64,000 nt of DNA from assembly GCF_014268585.2 (NCBI RefSeq), contig NZ_CP077092.1, forward strand, positions 868,001-932,000, given 5' to 3'. A program made the position numbers and the translations under genes. Under the pieces are notes generated by a model. That model searched no databases. It was not told where the DNA came from and saw only the letters and a program-made list of their open reading frames with translations. Below are positions 18,028-26,822 of this stretch, in pieces (position 1 is the stretch's first letter; the number at the start of each line of letters is the position of its first letter). Source of the stretch: Pseudomonas iranensis. Lineage in GTDB: Bacteria > Pseudomonadota > Gammaproteobacteria > Pseudomonadales > Pseudomonadaceae.

Positions 18028-19529
18028 CAGTCGATCACCCGTCCTTTCAGTGCGAAGAGGCCTTGCGGACGTTTCTGAATGAACAGAATGATCAGCGCGA
18101 GGATCAGGATCTTGCCGAGCACCGCACCGATCTGCGGTTCGAGAATCTTGTTGGCGATGCCCAGGCCGAACGCGGCTAGCACGCTACCGGCCAGTTGGCC
18201 GACGCCGCCGAGCACCACCACCAGGAACGAGTCGATGATGTAGCTCTGGCCAAGGTCGGGACCGACGTTGCCGATCTGGCTCAGCGCCACGCCGCCCAGC
18301 CCGGCGATGCCCGAGCCGAGGCCGAAGGCGAGCATGTCCACGCGCCCGGTCGGCACGCCGCAGCAGGCGGCCATGTTGCGGTTCTGGGTGACGGCGCGAA
18401 CGTTGAGGCCGAGGCGGGTCTTGTTCAGCAGCAGCCAGGTCAGCACCACCACGAACAATGCGAAAGCGATGATGACGATGCGGTTGTACGGCAGCACCAG
18501 ATTGGGCAGCACTTGGATGCCGCCGGACAGCCATGCCGGGTTGGCCACTTCAACGTTCTGCGCGCCGAACACCAGCCGCACCAGTTGGATCAGCATCAGG
18601 CTGATGCCCCAGGTCGCGAGCAGAGTTTCCAGCGGTCGACCATAGAGATGGCGAATCACCGTGCGCTCCAGCGCCATGCCGATGGCGGCGGTGACGAAAA
18701 ACGCTACCGGCAGCGCGATCAGCGGATAGAACTCGATGGCTTGCGGTGCGTAGCGCTGGAACATCAACTGCACGACGTAGGTCGAGTAGGCGCCGAGCAT
18801 GAGCATCTCGCCGTGGGCCATGTTGATCACGCCGAGCAGGCCGAAGGTGATCGCCAGACCGAGGGCGGCGAGCAGCAGAATCGAGCCCAGCGACATGCCG
18901 CTGAAGGCCTGGCCGAGCACTTCGCCGATCAGCAGTTTGCGCTTGACCTGAGCGAGGCTGGTTTCAGCGGCGGTGCGCACGCCGGCATCGCTTTCCACGC
19001 CCGGTTCGAGCAGACCTTCAAGGCGCGTGCGTGCTAGCGGGTCGCCGGTTTCACCGAGCAGACGTACCGCCGCGAGGCGCACCGCCGGGTCGCTGTCGAC
19101 CAGTTGCAGATTGGCCAGCGCGAGGCTCAGGGCCGCGTGGACGCTTTGGTCTTTTTCCCCAGCGAGCTGCCGGTCGAGAAATTTCAGCTGCGCGGGTTTC
19201 GCGCTTTTCTGCAATTGCTGCGCGGCGCTCAGCCGGATTTTGCTGTCAGCGGCGAGCAATTGATGGCTGGCCATTGCGGTGTCGATCAGACCCCGCAGGC
19301 GATTGTTCAGGCGCAGGGTTTTCGCTTGGCCGTCGATCGTCAGCTCGCCTTGCTGCAGGGTGTTGAGCAATTCGATACGGGCCGGATCGGGCTGCGCGGC
19401 CCAGGCTTCCAGCAGTTTGGCCTGTTGCATCGGATTGGCCGCGACGAAGTCTTCGGCATCGCCGGCGTGAGCGAGCATCGGCAGCAACAGTGCGATGGCG
19501 AGAAGCAAGCGGTGTATGGCAGTGGGCAT
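18027..19529 (-). CDS. urtB: Urea ABC transporter permease UrtB with N-terminal periplasmic extension
   Basis: A 500-residue protein. A signal peptide (about residues 1-22, ending 'MLAHAGD') precedes about 190 residues of helical, HEAT-like repeats ('DSDPAVRLAAVRLLGETGDP'), then a LivH-like permease domain from about residue 210 with 'LGLAITFGLLGVINMAHGEM' and 'KTRLGLNVRAVTQNRNMAAC'. LivH proteins are about 300 residues, so the extension is a UrtB feature; its function is not established. ATG 19529 gives a clean signal peptide, whereas the in-frame start at 19559 adds ten polar residues. Confidence 0.94.
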   Translation of the reverse strand: MPTAIHRLLLAIALLLPMLAHAGDAEDFVAANPMQQAKLLEAWAAQPDPARIELLNTLQQGELTIDGQAKTLRLNNRLRGLIDTAMASHQLLAADSKIRLSAAQQLQKSAKPAQLKFLDRQLAGEKDQSVHAALSLALANLQLVDSDPAVRLAAVRLLGETGDPLARTRLEGLLEPGVESDAGVRTAAETSLAQVKRKLLIGEVLGQAFSGMSLGSILLLAALGLAITFGLLGVINMAHGEMLMLGAYSTYVVQLMFQRYAPQAIEFYPLIALPVAFFVTAAIGMALERTVIRHLYGRPLETLLATWGISLMLIQLVRLVFGAQNVEVANPAWLSGGIQVLPNLVLPYNRIVIIAFALFVVVLTWLLLNKTRLGLNVRAVTQNRNMAACCGVPTGRVDMLAFGLGSGIAGLGGVALSQIGNVGPDLGQSYIIDSFLVVVLGGVGQLAGSVLAAFGLGIANKILEPQIGAVLGKILILALIILFIQKRPQGLFALKGRVID

Positions 19530-19550
19530 TGGTGGTGTCCTGTTCAACCG

Positions 19551-19710
19551 CCCCCTCACCCTAACCCTCTCCCGGAGGGAGAGGGGACTGACCGAGGTGT
19601 CTGGACGATGTGCTGCGACCTGCGAATTCGAGTCGAACTCAGGGTTTGAAGAGCATGAAGATCGGCTCCCTTTCCCCCTCTCCCTGAGGGAGAGGGCTGG
19701 GGTGAGGGGG
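19551..19710. repeat. 160-bp element with CCCTCACCCTAACCCTCTCC ends (second copy)
   Basis: Same terminal structure as 14202-14361: CCCCCTCACCCTAACCCTCT with a CCCGGAGGG hairpin at one end, and CCCTGAGGGAGAGGGC then GGGGTGAGGGGG at the other. The interior differs. It lies between urtA and urtB. Confidence 0.8.
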
Positions 19711-19744
19711 AAGTCTTATGCTCGCCTCAAAAACTGAATTCGCC

Positions 19745-21010
19745 TCAGTTGCTCTTCACCGCATAATCCGGCTTCTTGTCGTTGCCCTGAATGTACGGGC
19801 TCCATGGTTGCGCGCGGATCGGGCCTTCGGTCTGCCACACGACGTTGAACTGCCCGTCGCTCTGGATCTCGCCGATCATCACGGGCTTGTGCAGGTGGTG
19901 ATTGGTCTTGTCCATGGTCAACGTGTAACCGGACGGCGCAGCGAAGGTCTGCCCGGCCAGTGCTTCGCGCACTTTGTCGACGTCAGTGGATTTGGCTTTC
20001 TCGACCGCCTGCGCCCACATGTGGATGCCGACGTAGGTGGCTTCCATCGGGTCGTTGGTCACGGCTTTATCGGCGCCCGGCAGATTGTGTTTCTTCGCAT
20101 AGGCTTTCCAGTCTGCGACGAATTTCTTGTTCGCAGGATTCTCCACCGACTCGAAGTAGTTCCACGCCGCGAGGTTGCCCACCAGCGGATTGGTGTCGAT
20201 GCCGCGCAGTTCTTCTTCACCGACCGAGAACGCCACCACCGGTACATCGGTAGCCTTCAGGCCCTGGTTGGCCAGCTCTTTGTAGAACGGCACGTTGGAG
20301 TCGCCGTTGACGGTGGAAATGACGGCAGTCTTGCCGCCGGCGGAGAATTTTTTGATGTTGGCAACGATGGTCTGGTAATCGCTGTGACCGAACGGCGTGT
20401 AGACCTCTTCGATGTCCTTGTCGGCCACGCCTTTGGAGTGCAGGAACGCGCGCAGGATCTTGTTGGTGGTGCGCGGGTAGACGTAGTCGGTGCCGAGCAG
20501 GAAGTAGCGCTTGGCGCTGCCGCCTTCTTCGCTCATCAGGTATTCAACGGCGGGGATCGCTTGCTGGTTCGGCGCGGCGCCGGTGTAGAAGACGTTCGGC
20601 GACATCTCTTCGCCTTCGTACTGCACCGGGTAGAACAGCAGACCGTTGAGCTCTTCGAACACCGGCAATACCGATTTACGCGATACCGAGGTCCAGCAGC
20701 CGAACACCACCGCGACCTTGTCCTGAGTCAGCAACTGCCGGCCCTTTTCGGCGAACAGCGGCCAGTTGGAAGCGGGGTCGACCACCACCGGCTCGAGCAT
20801 CTTGCCGTTCACGCCGCCCTTGGCATTGATCTCGTCGATGGTCATCAGCGCCATGTCCTTGAGCGACGTTTCGGAGATCGCCATGGTCCCGGACAACGAA
20901 TGCAGAATCCCGACCTTGATGGTCTCGGCGGCCTGGACAGTCCAGGTCATGCCCATCGCGGCAATGGATGCCGTGAGTGTGAAAGCCTTGATCAAACTGC
21001 GACGCTTCAT
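19745..21010 (-). CDS. urtA: Urea ABC transporter substrate-binding protein UrtA
   Basis: A 421-residue periplasmic binding protein. The signal peptide (about 1-27, ending 'TWTVQAAE', with 'MKRRSLIK' start) leads into 'IKVGILHSLSGTMAISETS', the FmdD/UrtA family opening, followed by 'VFGCWTSVSRKSVLPVFE' and 'FYPVQYEGEEMSPNVFYTG'. It captures urea for UrtBCDE. The gene is the first of the urt operon, with an untranslated gap of 215 bases before urtB containing a repeat; such a gap often allows higher expression of the binding protein. Confidence 0.96.
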   Translation of the reverse strand: MKRRSLIKAFTLTASIAAMGMTWTVQAAETIKVGILHSLSGTMAISETSLKDMALMTIDEINAKGGVNGKMLEPVVVDPASNWPLFAEKGRQLLTQDKVAVVFGCWTSVSRKSVLPVFEELNGLLFYPVQYEGEEMSPNVFYTGAAPNQQAIPAVEYLMSEEGGSAKRYFLLGTDYVYPRTTNKILRAFLHSKGVADKDIEEVYTPFGHSDYQTIVANIKKFSAGGKTAVISTVNGDSNVPFYKELANQGLKATDVPVVAFSVGEEELRGIDTNPLVGNLAAWNYFESVENPANKKFVADWKAYAKKHNLPGADKAVTNDPMEATYVGIHMWAQAVEKAKSTDVDKVREALAGQTFAAPSGYTLTMDKTNHHLHKPVMIGEIQSDGQFNVVWQTEGPIRAQPWSPYIQGNDKKPDYAVKSN

Positions 21011-21234
21011 TGTGCGATCTCCATGAACATTCTGATTTTTCTGGTTGGCAGATGCGGACGACTGAAGGTGTGTTTTGCAAAGGCTGTGCCCGGTCGCGTT
21101 CAGGCAAGGAAATGTCGTGTTAGAGGGGTTATACGCAGTGATGGCGCACCAGGAAGGAACGCGCAGTGGGGCGTGGTGCGATCAGGTGCTTCATTGTGGT
21201 GCTACCGCAACGCGGCAGCGGCTTTAAGCAGGAC

Positions 21235-21534
21235 TCAGTCCACGCCGGGGAAGGAGTCGACATACTTGATAGTGAAATCGGGGAAGGAGTCAACGATCTG
21301 GATTTTGTAATCCGGGAAGCTGTCGACGGTTTTCCACTTGCCTGCGGAATCCGGGAATGAGTCGACTTTCTTCACCTTCAGGTCGGGAAACGAATCCACC
21401 ACTTTCACTTTGTAATCAGGAAAGCTGTCGACGAACTTGATCTTGCCGTAAATCCGCGAGACATCGACCGTCGTATCGGCTTGCACTGAACCACAAGCCA
21501 ACACCAACAACGACAGGGCAACTGTTTTGCGCAT
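21235..21534 (-). CDS. Small exported protein made of six VDSFP repeats, function unknown
   Basis: A 99-residue protein with a signal peptide ('MRKTVALSLLVLACGSVQA', residues 1-19). The mature 80 residues are almost entirely six copies of VDSFP-D/G spaced 11, 11, 13, 11 and 11 residues apart, with basic/hydrophobic spacers such as KVKV, KVKK and KIQI. Codons differ between copies, so the repeat is conserved as protein rather than being recently duplicated DNA. The alternation of aliphatic and basic residues suggests a short beta-rich solenoid or sheet. It is on the same strand as urtA but upstream of it by 224 bases. I do not recognise an assigned function. Confidence 0.75.
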   Translation of the reverse strand: MRKTVALSLLVLACGSVQADTTVDVSRIYGKIKFVDSFPDYKVKVVDSFPDLKVKKVDSFPDSAGKWKTVDSFPDYKIQIVDSFPDFTIKYVDSFPGVD

Positions 21535-21596
21535 GACACTTATCCCGAGACTTGAAAAGGCACGTAGTCTAGATCAGCACTCGGGACGGGATACAT

Positions 21597-21640
21597 CAAC
21601 TTCTGCAGGAGCTGCCGCAGGCTGCCCCTGCAGAAGTTGA
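21597..21640. terminator. Perfect 14-bp stem-loop downstream of the PepSY gene
   Basis: TCAACTTCTGCAGG pairs perfectly with CCTGCAGAAGTTGA around a loop containing GCTGCCGCAGGC, itself partly self-complementary. It begins one base beyond the stop codon of the minus-strand PepSY gene. No T-run follows, so it may be an RNA-end-stabilising REP-type hairpin rather than an intrinsic terminator. Confidence 0.65.
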
Positions 21641-21641
21641 T

Positions 21642-23021
21642 TCATGATGAAGCCGAGGCGGATTCGGTTTGCTTACGCAGCCGCGACAGCAGCAGTCGAT
21701 CCAGTAACCACACCATCACCAGCGAAGACCCCACCAGTGGAAACACCACCGCCAGCACCAGCATGATCGCCACGCCGGTTTTCCACTTCGGCAGGTCATG
21801 GCGCAACGGCGGCACGCCGACCTTGCCTTCGGGGCGGCGTTTCCACCAGATCACTACACCACTGACGGCGCTGAGCAGAATCATCAGGCAGATCAACAGC
21901 ACGACGATCTGGTTGACGGTGCCGAACATCTTGCCTTCGTGGAGCATCACGCCGATTTCCGTGGCGCGTGCGACGGCACCGTAGTGCTCGAAACGCACAT
22001 CGGCGAGGACCTTGCCGGTGTACTGATCGATATGCAGGGTGGCGTCGTTGCGCGGGTCATCGGCGAATACGGCAATGGTGAACACGCCGGTGGCGGTGGT
22101 CGGCAGGGTGATGCTGTAGCCGGGCTCGACCTTGCGCTCACTGGCGATGTTCTGCACATCCTGCAGGCTGACTTCGGGTGCAGCGGGGCCGGCATGGGCA
22201 TTGCCGTGATTCATGTGTTCGGCGTGGTCGCCGGACATCGGCATCGGTGTGTTCTCCATCGCCCATGGCACGGTCTGGCGGGTCGCGCTGTTGAGGCTGC
22301 GTGCCTCGATGTCGGAGGTCGGCACGTTGTCCCACATTGCGGCTGGAAACACGTTCCACACTTGCGCGTATTGCTTGCCCCAGAAACCGGTCCAGGTCAT
22401 GCCGCTGAGCAACATCACCAACAGCAATGTCGCGCCCCAGAAACCGGTGACCGCATGCAGATCGCGCCACAACACTCGACCGCGGCTGTTCAAACGCGGC
22501 CACAGGATGCCCGCCGCCTGACCGCGCGGCCACCACAGAAACAGCCCCGAGACCACCAGCACCACGCCCCAGCCAGCGGCCATTTCGATCAGGCGATCGC
22601 CGACCGTGCCGATCATCAATTCACCGTGGATCGCGCGGGCGATGGCTTGCAGGTTCTGCTTGGCATCCTGCTCGCCGAGGATGTCGCCGTGATACGGATC
22701 GACGAATACGTTGAGTTCGTGACCAGCGTTTTTCACCACGAATTGTGCGCTGCGCTCGGCATTCACCGGCGGCAGGTACTGAGTGACCTGGCCTTGCGGA
22801 TAGGCAGCTTTCACCCGTTGCAGCAAGTCATCGGCCGGTACCGTGTGGTGCCCGACCGGTACTTCGAGCAGGCTGCTGTACATCAGCGAATCGAGCTGCG
22901 GTTTGAACAGATAAATGATCCCGGTCAGGGCCAGCATCACCATGAACGGCGCGACGAACAGCCCGGCATAGAAATGCCAGCGCCAGGCCAGGTTGTAGAA
23001 ATTGGGTTGAGGCTTTTGCAT
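21642..23021 (-). CDS. PepSY-associated transmembrane protein (PiuB-like)
   Basis: A 459-residue inner-membrane protein with four main membrane segments: one at the N-terminus ('YAGLFVAPFMVMLALTGIIY', about 17-40), one near 140-160, one near 195-215, and a final pair around 370-450. PepSY-like domains lie between them, and a His/Met-rich stretch ('MPMSGDHAEHMNHGNAHAG') lies in the periplasmic loop, suggesting metal handling. Proteins of this family (COG3182) often sit next to TonB-dependent siderophore or metal receptors and some reduce ferric chelates. It follows the OprC-type receptor gene on the same strand, across a REPIN. ATG 23021 is preferred to GTG 23024. Confidence 0.85.
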   Translation of the reverse strand: MQKPQPNFYNLAWRWHFYAGLFVAPFMVMLALTGIIYLFKPQLDSLMYSSLLEVPVGHHTVPADDLLQRVKAAYPQGQVTQYLPPVNAERSAQFVVKNAGHELNVFVDPYHGDILGEQDAKQNLQAIARAIHGELMIGTVGDRLIEMAAGWGVVLVVSGLFLWWPRGQAAGILWPRLNSRGRVLWRDLHAVTGFWGATLLLVMLLSGMTWTGFWGKQYAQVWNVFPAAMWDNVPTSDIEARSLNSATRQTVPWAMENTPMPMSGDHAEHMNHGNAHAGPAAPEVSLQDVQNIASERKVEPGYSITLPTTATGVFTIAVFADDPRNDATLHIDQYTGKVLADVRFEHYGAVARATEIGVMLHEGKMFGTVNQIVVLLICLMILLSAVSGVVIWWKRRPEGKVGVPPLRHDLPKWKTGVAIMLVLAVVFPLVGSSLVMVWLLDRLLLSRLRKQTESASASS

Positions 23022-23067
23022 CACGTGTGCTCCGCTTGGCTTGGTTCTTTTCGTTGTCTGTTTACCC

Positions 23068-23155
23068 GTGGGAGCGAGCCTGCTCGCGAAGGCGTCATGC
23101 CAGACGACATCAATGTTGAATGCGCCGGCCTCTTCGCGAGCAGGCTCGCTCCCAC
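23068..23155. repeat. REPIN-like pair in the opposite arm order
   Basis: Here GTGGGAGCGAGCCTGCTCGC comes first and TTCGCGAGCAGGCTCGCTCC second, about 45 bases apart, the reverse of the arm order at most other copies. It separates the OprC gene from the PepSY gene. Copy 5 of 7. Confidence 0.88.
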
Positions 23156-23172
23156 ATGGGTAGGTGTTGGTG

Positions 23173-25293
23173 TCAGAAACTCATATCCACTTTGGTCCAG
23201 AGCGTGCGCCCCGGTTCATTAATTGCCTGTGGGTCATTGGCCGGGTAACCGAACCCGGCGTTGCCAGCCAGATTCAAATGCTCGGCGTAGGCTTTGCCGA
23301 ACAGGTTGTCGACGCCGCTGCTGACCTTCCAGTGCTGGTTGATGCGGTACGCGCCGTTGAGCGAGAACACGCCGAAGCCCGAGCTCTGGGCGTAATCCTT
23401 GCCGACCACGTTGCCCTTGTTCGCGTCGATGCGGTGCTGCGCGGCGACCACTCGCCAGAGTGCGCCGGCGCTCCAGTTGTCTTGGCTGTAGGTCAGTCCG
23501 AAACGCGCATCCAGCGGCGGCATCTGCGGTAATGCCGAGCCGTCACTGCTGTTCTTGCCCCAGGCATAGGCCAGGGTCGCATCGGCTTTCCAGTTGTCGG
23601 TGAGGTTGTAGGCAGCACCGAGTTCGCCCCCCATGATCCGCGCGTCGATGTTTTCGGCGCGCGAAGTGCTCATGCCCATCATTCCCGGCGTGTAGTCGAA
23701 CAGGATGTAATCGCGTACCACACCGATGTAACCCGAGGCCCAGGCTTCGAGGTCGGCGCTCCTGTAGTTCACGCCAAAGTCGAGCTGCGTGGTCTTTTCC
23801 GGTTTGATCGAGTCGAACGCATTGACCGATCCTGCCGGGCCGGACTTGGGTGAAAACAACTCCCAGTAATCCGGGAAGCGTTGCGCGTGACCGAGGCCGG
23901 CGTAGAGCGTGGTCGGGCTGTCGGCGAGGTCATGCTCGTAACGGATGAAGCCGCTGGGCAGGGTGTCGGCGCGGGTGTCGTCGGCGGTCGGGTTGGGCCG
24001 AGACGTCATCCCCGACCCGATGGTTTGCCGATAATCCTTCGCCGAAGCACGGTCGACACGGGCGCCAGTGATCAGGCGATCACGCTCGGCGGCGTACCAG
24101 GTCATTTCGCTGAACACGCCGTAGTTATGGAAATCGGCGTCCTTGCTGTACGGCAGGTCCTTATAGATGTCGATGCCCATTGCACTGCGCTGACGGTGCT
24201 CGTTGGTCTGTGCGTCGAGGCCGGTGATCAGCTGAACATCAGCCCAGCGCCAGGTCGCCTTGAGCCGCGCGCCGAGGGTACGGCGGTCGACGTTGGACGC
24301 CATGGGCCCTGCCATCATGCCGGTGCCGGACGGGGTGCGCAGGGTGTAGTTATCCATCACATGGTCGGCGTAGTTGTAGTAGACCTGCACCTCGAGTTTT
24401 TCCAGCACCTCGCTGATGTTGGATTTTTCCAGGCGCAGGCCAAGGCTTTCACGCAGGAACTGCGAACCGTCCATGCCGCGCCCGGCATACCGCGCCTCGC
24501 CGTCGCCCTTGCCGGCGGTGAGTTCGATCAGGGTGTCGGCATCCGGCGTCCAGCCCAGTGCGACATCGCCGTTCCACTTGTCGTAACGCGAGGCGACGAT
24601 GTCGTTGTTGCCGTCGCGATAGTCATCGGAATGCGCGGTGTTGCCGATCACCCGCACGTAACCCTGAGGGCCGCCGGCAGCGGCATCGATGACCTTGTCG
24701 AAACGGCCGTGCGAGCCAGCCAGGATGCTGGCGTTGACGCGAGTGCCGAGTTCGCCGAAGTTCTCCGGCTCACGGTCGAACAGCACCGTACCGGCCGATG
24801 CGCCCGGCCCCCAGATGACGGTCTGCGGGCCTTTGATCACCGTGAGTTTGTCGTAGGTTTCCGGCGAGATGTACGAGGTCGGCGCGTCCATCCGGCCAGG
24901 GCAGGCGCCGAGCATCATGCTGCCGTTGGTGAGGATATTCAGGCGCGAGCCGAACATGCCGCGCAGCACCGGATCGCCGTTGGTGCCGCCATTGCGCACC
25001 AGAGCGAAGCCGGGAATGGTCTTCAGGTAATCGCCACCGTCACTGGCCGGCACCGGTTGGCGCGGATCCTTGGGGTTGGTGACGATCGTCAGTGGTGAGC
25101 TCGGGGCGATGGCAGTGATCACCGTCGGGCTCAATTCACTTTCGTGGCTCGCGTGATCATCAGCCAACGCCAGCGGTGTCAGCAGCAGGCCGCAAAGGAC
25201 GGCAATAGCGTGCCTGCAACGAATCCGCGATTCATTCAGGGCAAAGTGCGCGCGGGCAGATTCCGCGCAGGGGACAGCAGTAAACCTGGACAT
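23173..25293 (-). CDS. oprC: TonB-dependent copper receptor, OprC/NosA type
   Basis: A 706-residue outer-membrane receptor. A long signal peptide (hydrophobic 'IAVLCGLLLTPLALADD' near residues 30-45) is followed by the plug domain with 'DYLKTIPGFALVRNGGTNGD' and 'LRGMFGSRLNILTNGSMMLG', the copper-receptor-specific 'LGACPGRMDAPTSYISPE', then about 500 residues of beta-barrel ending in 'TLWTKVDMSF' with terminal Phe. The Met- and Cys-containing plug segment matches P. aeruginosa OprC, which binds copper. ATG 25293 has GGAA seven bases upstream; two further in-frame ATGs (25305, 25353) lack a good site. Its operon neighbours (DUF2946, PCu(A)C) support copper. Confidence 0.92.
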   Translation of the reverse strand: MSRFTAVPCAESARAHFALNESRIRCRHAIAVLCGLLLTPLALADDHASHESELSPTVITAIAPSSPLTIVTNPKDPRQPVPASDGGDYLKTIPGFALVRNGGTNGDPVLRGMFGSRLNILTNGSMMLGACPGRMDAPTSYISPETYDKLTVIKGPQTVIWGPGASAGTVLFDREPENFGELGTRVNASILAGSHGRFDKVIDAAAGGPQGYVRVIGNTAHSDDYRDGNNDIVASRYDKWNGDVALGWTPDADTLIELTAGKGDGEARYAGRGMDGSQFLRESLGLRLEKSNISEVLEKLEVQVYYNYADHVMDNYTLRTPSGTGMMAGPMASNVDRRTLGARLKATWRWADVQLITGLDAQTNEHRQRSAMGIDIYKDLPYSKDADFHNYGVFSEMTWYAAERDRLITGARVDRASAKDYRQTIGSGMTSRPNPTADDTRADTLPSGFIRYEHDLADSPTTLYAGLGHAQRFPDYWELFSPKSGPAGSVNAFDSIKPEKTTQLDFGVNYRSADLEAWASGYIGVVRDYILFDYTPGMMGMSTSRAENIDARIMGGELGAAYNLTDNWKADATLAYAWGKNSSDGSALPQMPPLDARFGLTYSQDNWSAGALWRVVAAQHRIDANKGNVVGKDYAQSSGFGVFSLNGAYRINQHWKVSSGVDNLFGKAYAEHLNLAGNAGFGYPANDPQAINEPGRTLWTKVDMSF

Positions 25294-25377
25294 GACAATT
25301 TCCATCGAACAGTCGTAAACACCACGGCCGGCAGCCTGGAGCTGTCTTCTCAACCGTGTGCAATCAGAGGTGCGTGT

Positions 25378-25824
25378 TTACGTGGCGATGGGCGGGGCGC
25401 GGGTGCGGGCGCCGGGGAAGAAGGGGTGGCGGGCATGGCCCAGACGCGGGGAGGGTGGGGTGAAGGTGTTCGGTGGCGGGATGTTGAAAGCGACGAAATC
25501 GCCGCCGCCGGCCAGTGCCGGGCAATTGAACAGCAGGCTGCAATAGCCGCATTTTTCCCACAGCACGTGGTGCGAAGATTGCGGCGGGCAATGCTCGGCC
25601 GCAGGCTGGGCTGCATGGCCGCTGTGATCCATGCCGGGCATGTCCATCGACATGTCCATGCTCATTGGCATCGACGTCGAGGCGTGTTGATCCATCGGCA
25701 TCGACTGAGAAATCAGTGGACCGATGAAGATCATCAGCATGGCGAACAGGGCGATCCAACTGCCACGCGTCAGCGCTTGAGTCTGACGGTGATGCGGGAC
25801 GGGCCTGGCGCGCAACGAGCGCAT
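25378..25824 (-). CDS. DUF2946 family protein, copper-locus type
   Basis: A 148-residue protein with one N-terminal membrane segment ('WIALFAMLMIFIGPLIS', about 23-40), a Met/His/Asp-rich stretch ('MPMSMDMSMDMPGMDHSGH') and the DUF2946 motif 'EKCGYCSLLF' with a CxxC pair. The Met/His cluster resembles periplasmic copper-binding segments. DUF2946 proteins are repeatedly found beside copper receptors in Pseudomonas, but no biochemical role is known. The C-terminal 40 residues are Pro/Ala-rich. It lies 84 bases before oprC and 21 bases after the PCu(A)C gene. Confidence 0.82.
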   Translation of the reverse strand: MRSLRARPVPHHRQTQALTRGSWIALFAMLMIFIGPLISQSMPMDQHASTSMPMSMDMSMDMPGMDHSGHAAQPAAEHCPPQSSHHVLWEKCGYCSLLFNCPALAGGGDFVAFNIPPPNTFTPPSPRLGHARHPFFPGARTRAPPIAT

Positions 25825-25845
25825 GGGCGAAGTCAGCCGGGTCGG

Positions 25846-26325
25846 TTACTGAGCGTGGACGTGGCCCTGAGCGGATTCCGGCGCTTTCTTCTGCACGGCT
25901 ACTTCAACGCTGACGTCACCGGCCTTTTCGAAATGCAGGGTCATCGGGAAACGCTTGCCGTCGCTGAGCAGGCTGCGATCGCTCGGGTTGAGCAGCATCA
26001 CGTGGTAAGCCATCGGCGCGAAGGTCACGGTGCCGCCGGCGGGGATTTCCACGCTTGGCACTTGCTGCATCTTCATCAGATCGCCCTGCATCACGTGCTC
26101 GTGCAACTGCGCTTGTGCAGCGATGGGCGAGTCGACGCTGAGCAGGCGATCGGCGCCTTTGCCGGTGTTGTGGATGATGAAGTAGGCGGCGACGGTCGGC
26201 GCATTCGGCGGCAGTTCCTGCGACCACGGATGGGCGATTTCCAGCGCACCCGCCTTGTATTCATGGGCATGGGCGAAGCACGCCGGCAACAACAGCGCAG
26301 CGAGGACGAAGAGTTTCTTCAACAT
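25846..26325 (-). CDS. Periplasmic copper chaperone PCu(A)C
   Basis: A 159-residue exported protein. The signal peptide ends near 'CFAHAHEYKAG' (residue about 20). The mature part carries the PCu(A)C pattern: 'IAHPWSQELPPNAPTVAAYF', 'AQLHEHVMQGDLMKMQ' and 'FAPMAYHVMLL', with His and Met residues expected to bind Cu(I). The family delivers copper to the CuA site of cytochrome c oxidase or to other periplasmic cuproproteins. A His/Ala tail ('GHVHAQ') ends the protein. It sits between two DUF2946 genes in a copper operon. Confidence 0.93.
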   Translation of the reverse strand: MLKKLFVLAALLLPACFAHAHEYKAGALEIAHPWSQELPPNAPTVAAYFIIHNTGKGADRLLSVDSPIAAQAQLHEHVMQGDLMKMQQVPSVEIPAGGTVTFAPMAYHVMLLNPSDRSLLSDGKRFPMTLHFEKAGDVSVEVAVQKKAPESAQGHVHAQ

Positions 26326-26373
26326 GGCAGTTCTCCAGAACGATTTGAAACGCGGATTTGTGGCGCGAACAAA

Positions 26374-26772
26374 TCAGACCAGAGGGGAAGCACGGGGATT
26401 GAGACTCGGCCATTGCTGGCGCGGCGTCGGGGTTTGCAGGGAGACGGGCGCAACGCTGCGGTTGCTTTCAAATTGCGCGAAATACAGCTGCGGCGAATGC
26501 CCCGGCAGCGCCAGCAATGGCGCCCCACCTGAGCAACACCAGCAGTGCTGCATGTTTGAATGGCTGTCGTTCTGCGGGGCCTGCTGATCCGTGGCACCGA
26601 TGTCGATCGCCACCATCTTCATGCCGTTGCCGGTGCAGAAACTGCTCCAGAGTATCTGTTCGCCCGATGAACTGGCCGCCTGCGCCATCGCACCGCTCAG
26701 CGGCATGGCGAGCATGTTGAACAGCACTGCAAAGCAGGCGATCCAGGCAAATGCTAACCGGCGTCGGTTCAT
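26374..26772 (-). CDS. DUF2946 family protein, first gene of the copper operon
   Basis: A 132-residue protein with an N-terminal hydrophobic segment ('AWIACFAVLFNMLAMPLSG', about 9-27) that may be a signal peptide or anchor, and the DUF2946 motif region 'SNMQHCWCCSGGAP' with CxCC. 'LWSSFCTGNGMKMVAID' is also typical of the family. It is the promoter-proximal member of DUF2946 - PCu(A)C - DUF2946 - oprC - PepSY. Function unknown; the Cys cluster and position suggest copper binding. Confidence 0.82.
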   Translation of the reverse strand: MNRRRLAFAWIACFAVLFNMLAMPLSGAMAQAASSSGEQILWSSFCTGNGMKMVAIDIGATDQQAPQNDSHSNMQHCWCCSGGAPLLALPGHSPQLYFAQFESNRSVAPVSLQTPTPRQQWPSLNPRASPLV

Positions 26773-26794
26773 GGGGCAGGTCCGTTGGGTGGGC

Positions 26795-26822
26795 GATCAG
26801 GCGCGGCCCATTTAGCCTGATC
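26795..26822. promoter_or_regulatory. Inverted repeat upstream of the copper operon
   Basis: GATCAGGC (26795-26802) and GCCTGATC (26815-26822) are perfect 8-base arms with a 12-base spacer, lying 23-50 bases upstream of the first gene's start. CGGCCC (26804-26809) and GGGCCG (26824-26829) form an alternative overlapping pair. It could be an operator or a leader hairpin; no known copper-regulator box is claimed. Confidence 0.4.

Noticed and set aside
19718..21310. A plus-strand open frame of 530 codons opposite urtA
   Set aside because: It is a shadow of urtA that even runs through the VDSFP gene; no domain, no ribosome binding site.
21235..21534. A CRISPR-like array suggested by regular repeats
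   Set aside because: The period is 33 bases with one longer unit and the repeats are synonymous-codon variants in a coding frame with a signal peptide, so it is a repeat protein.
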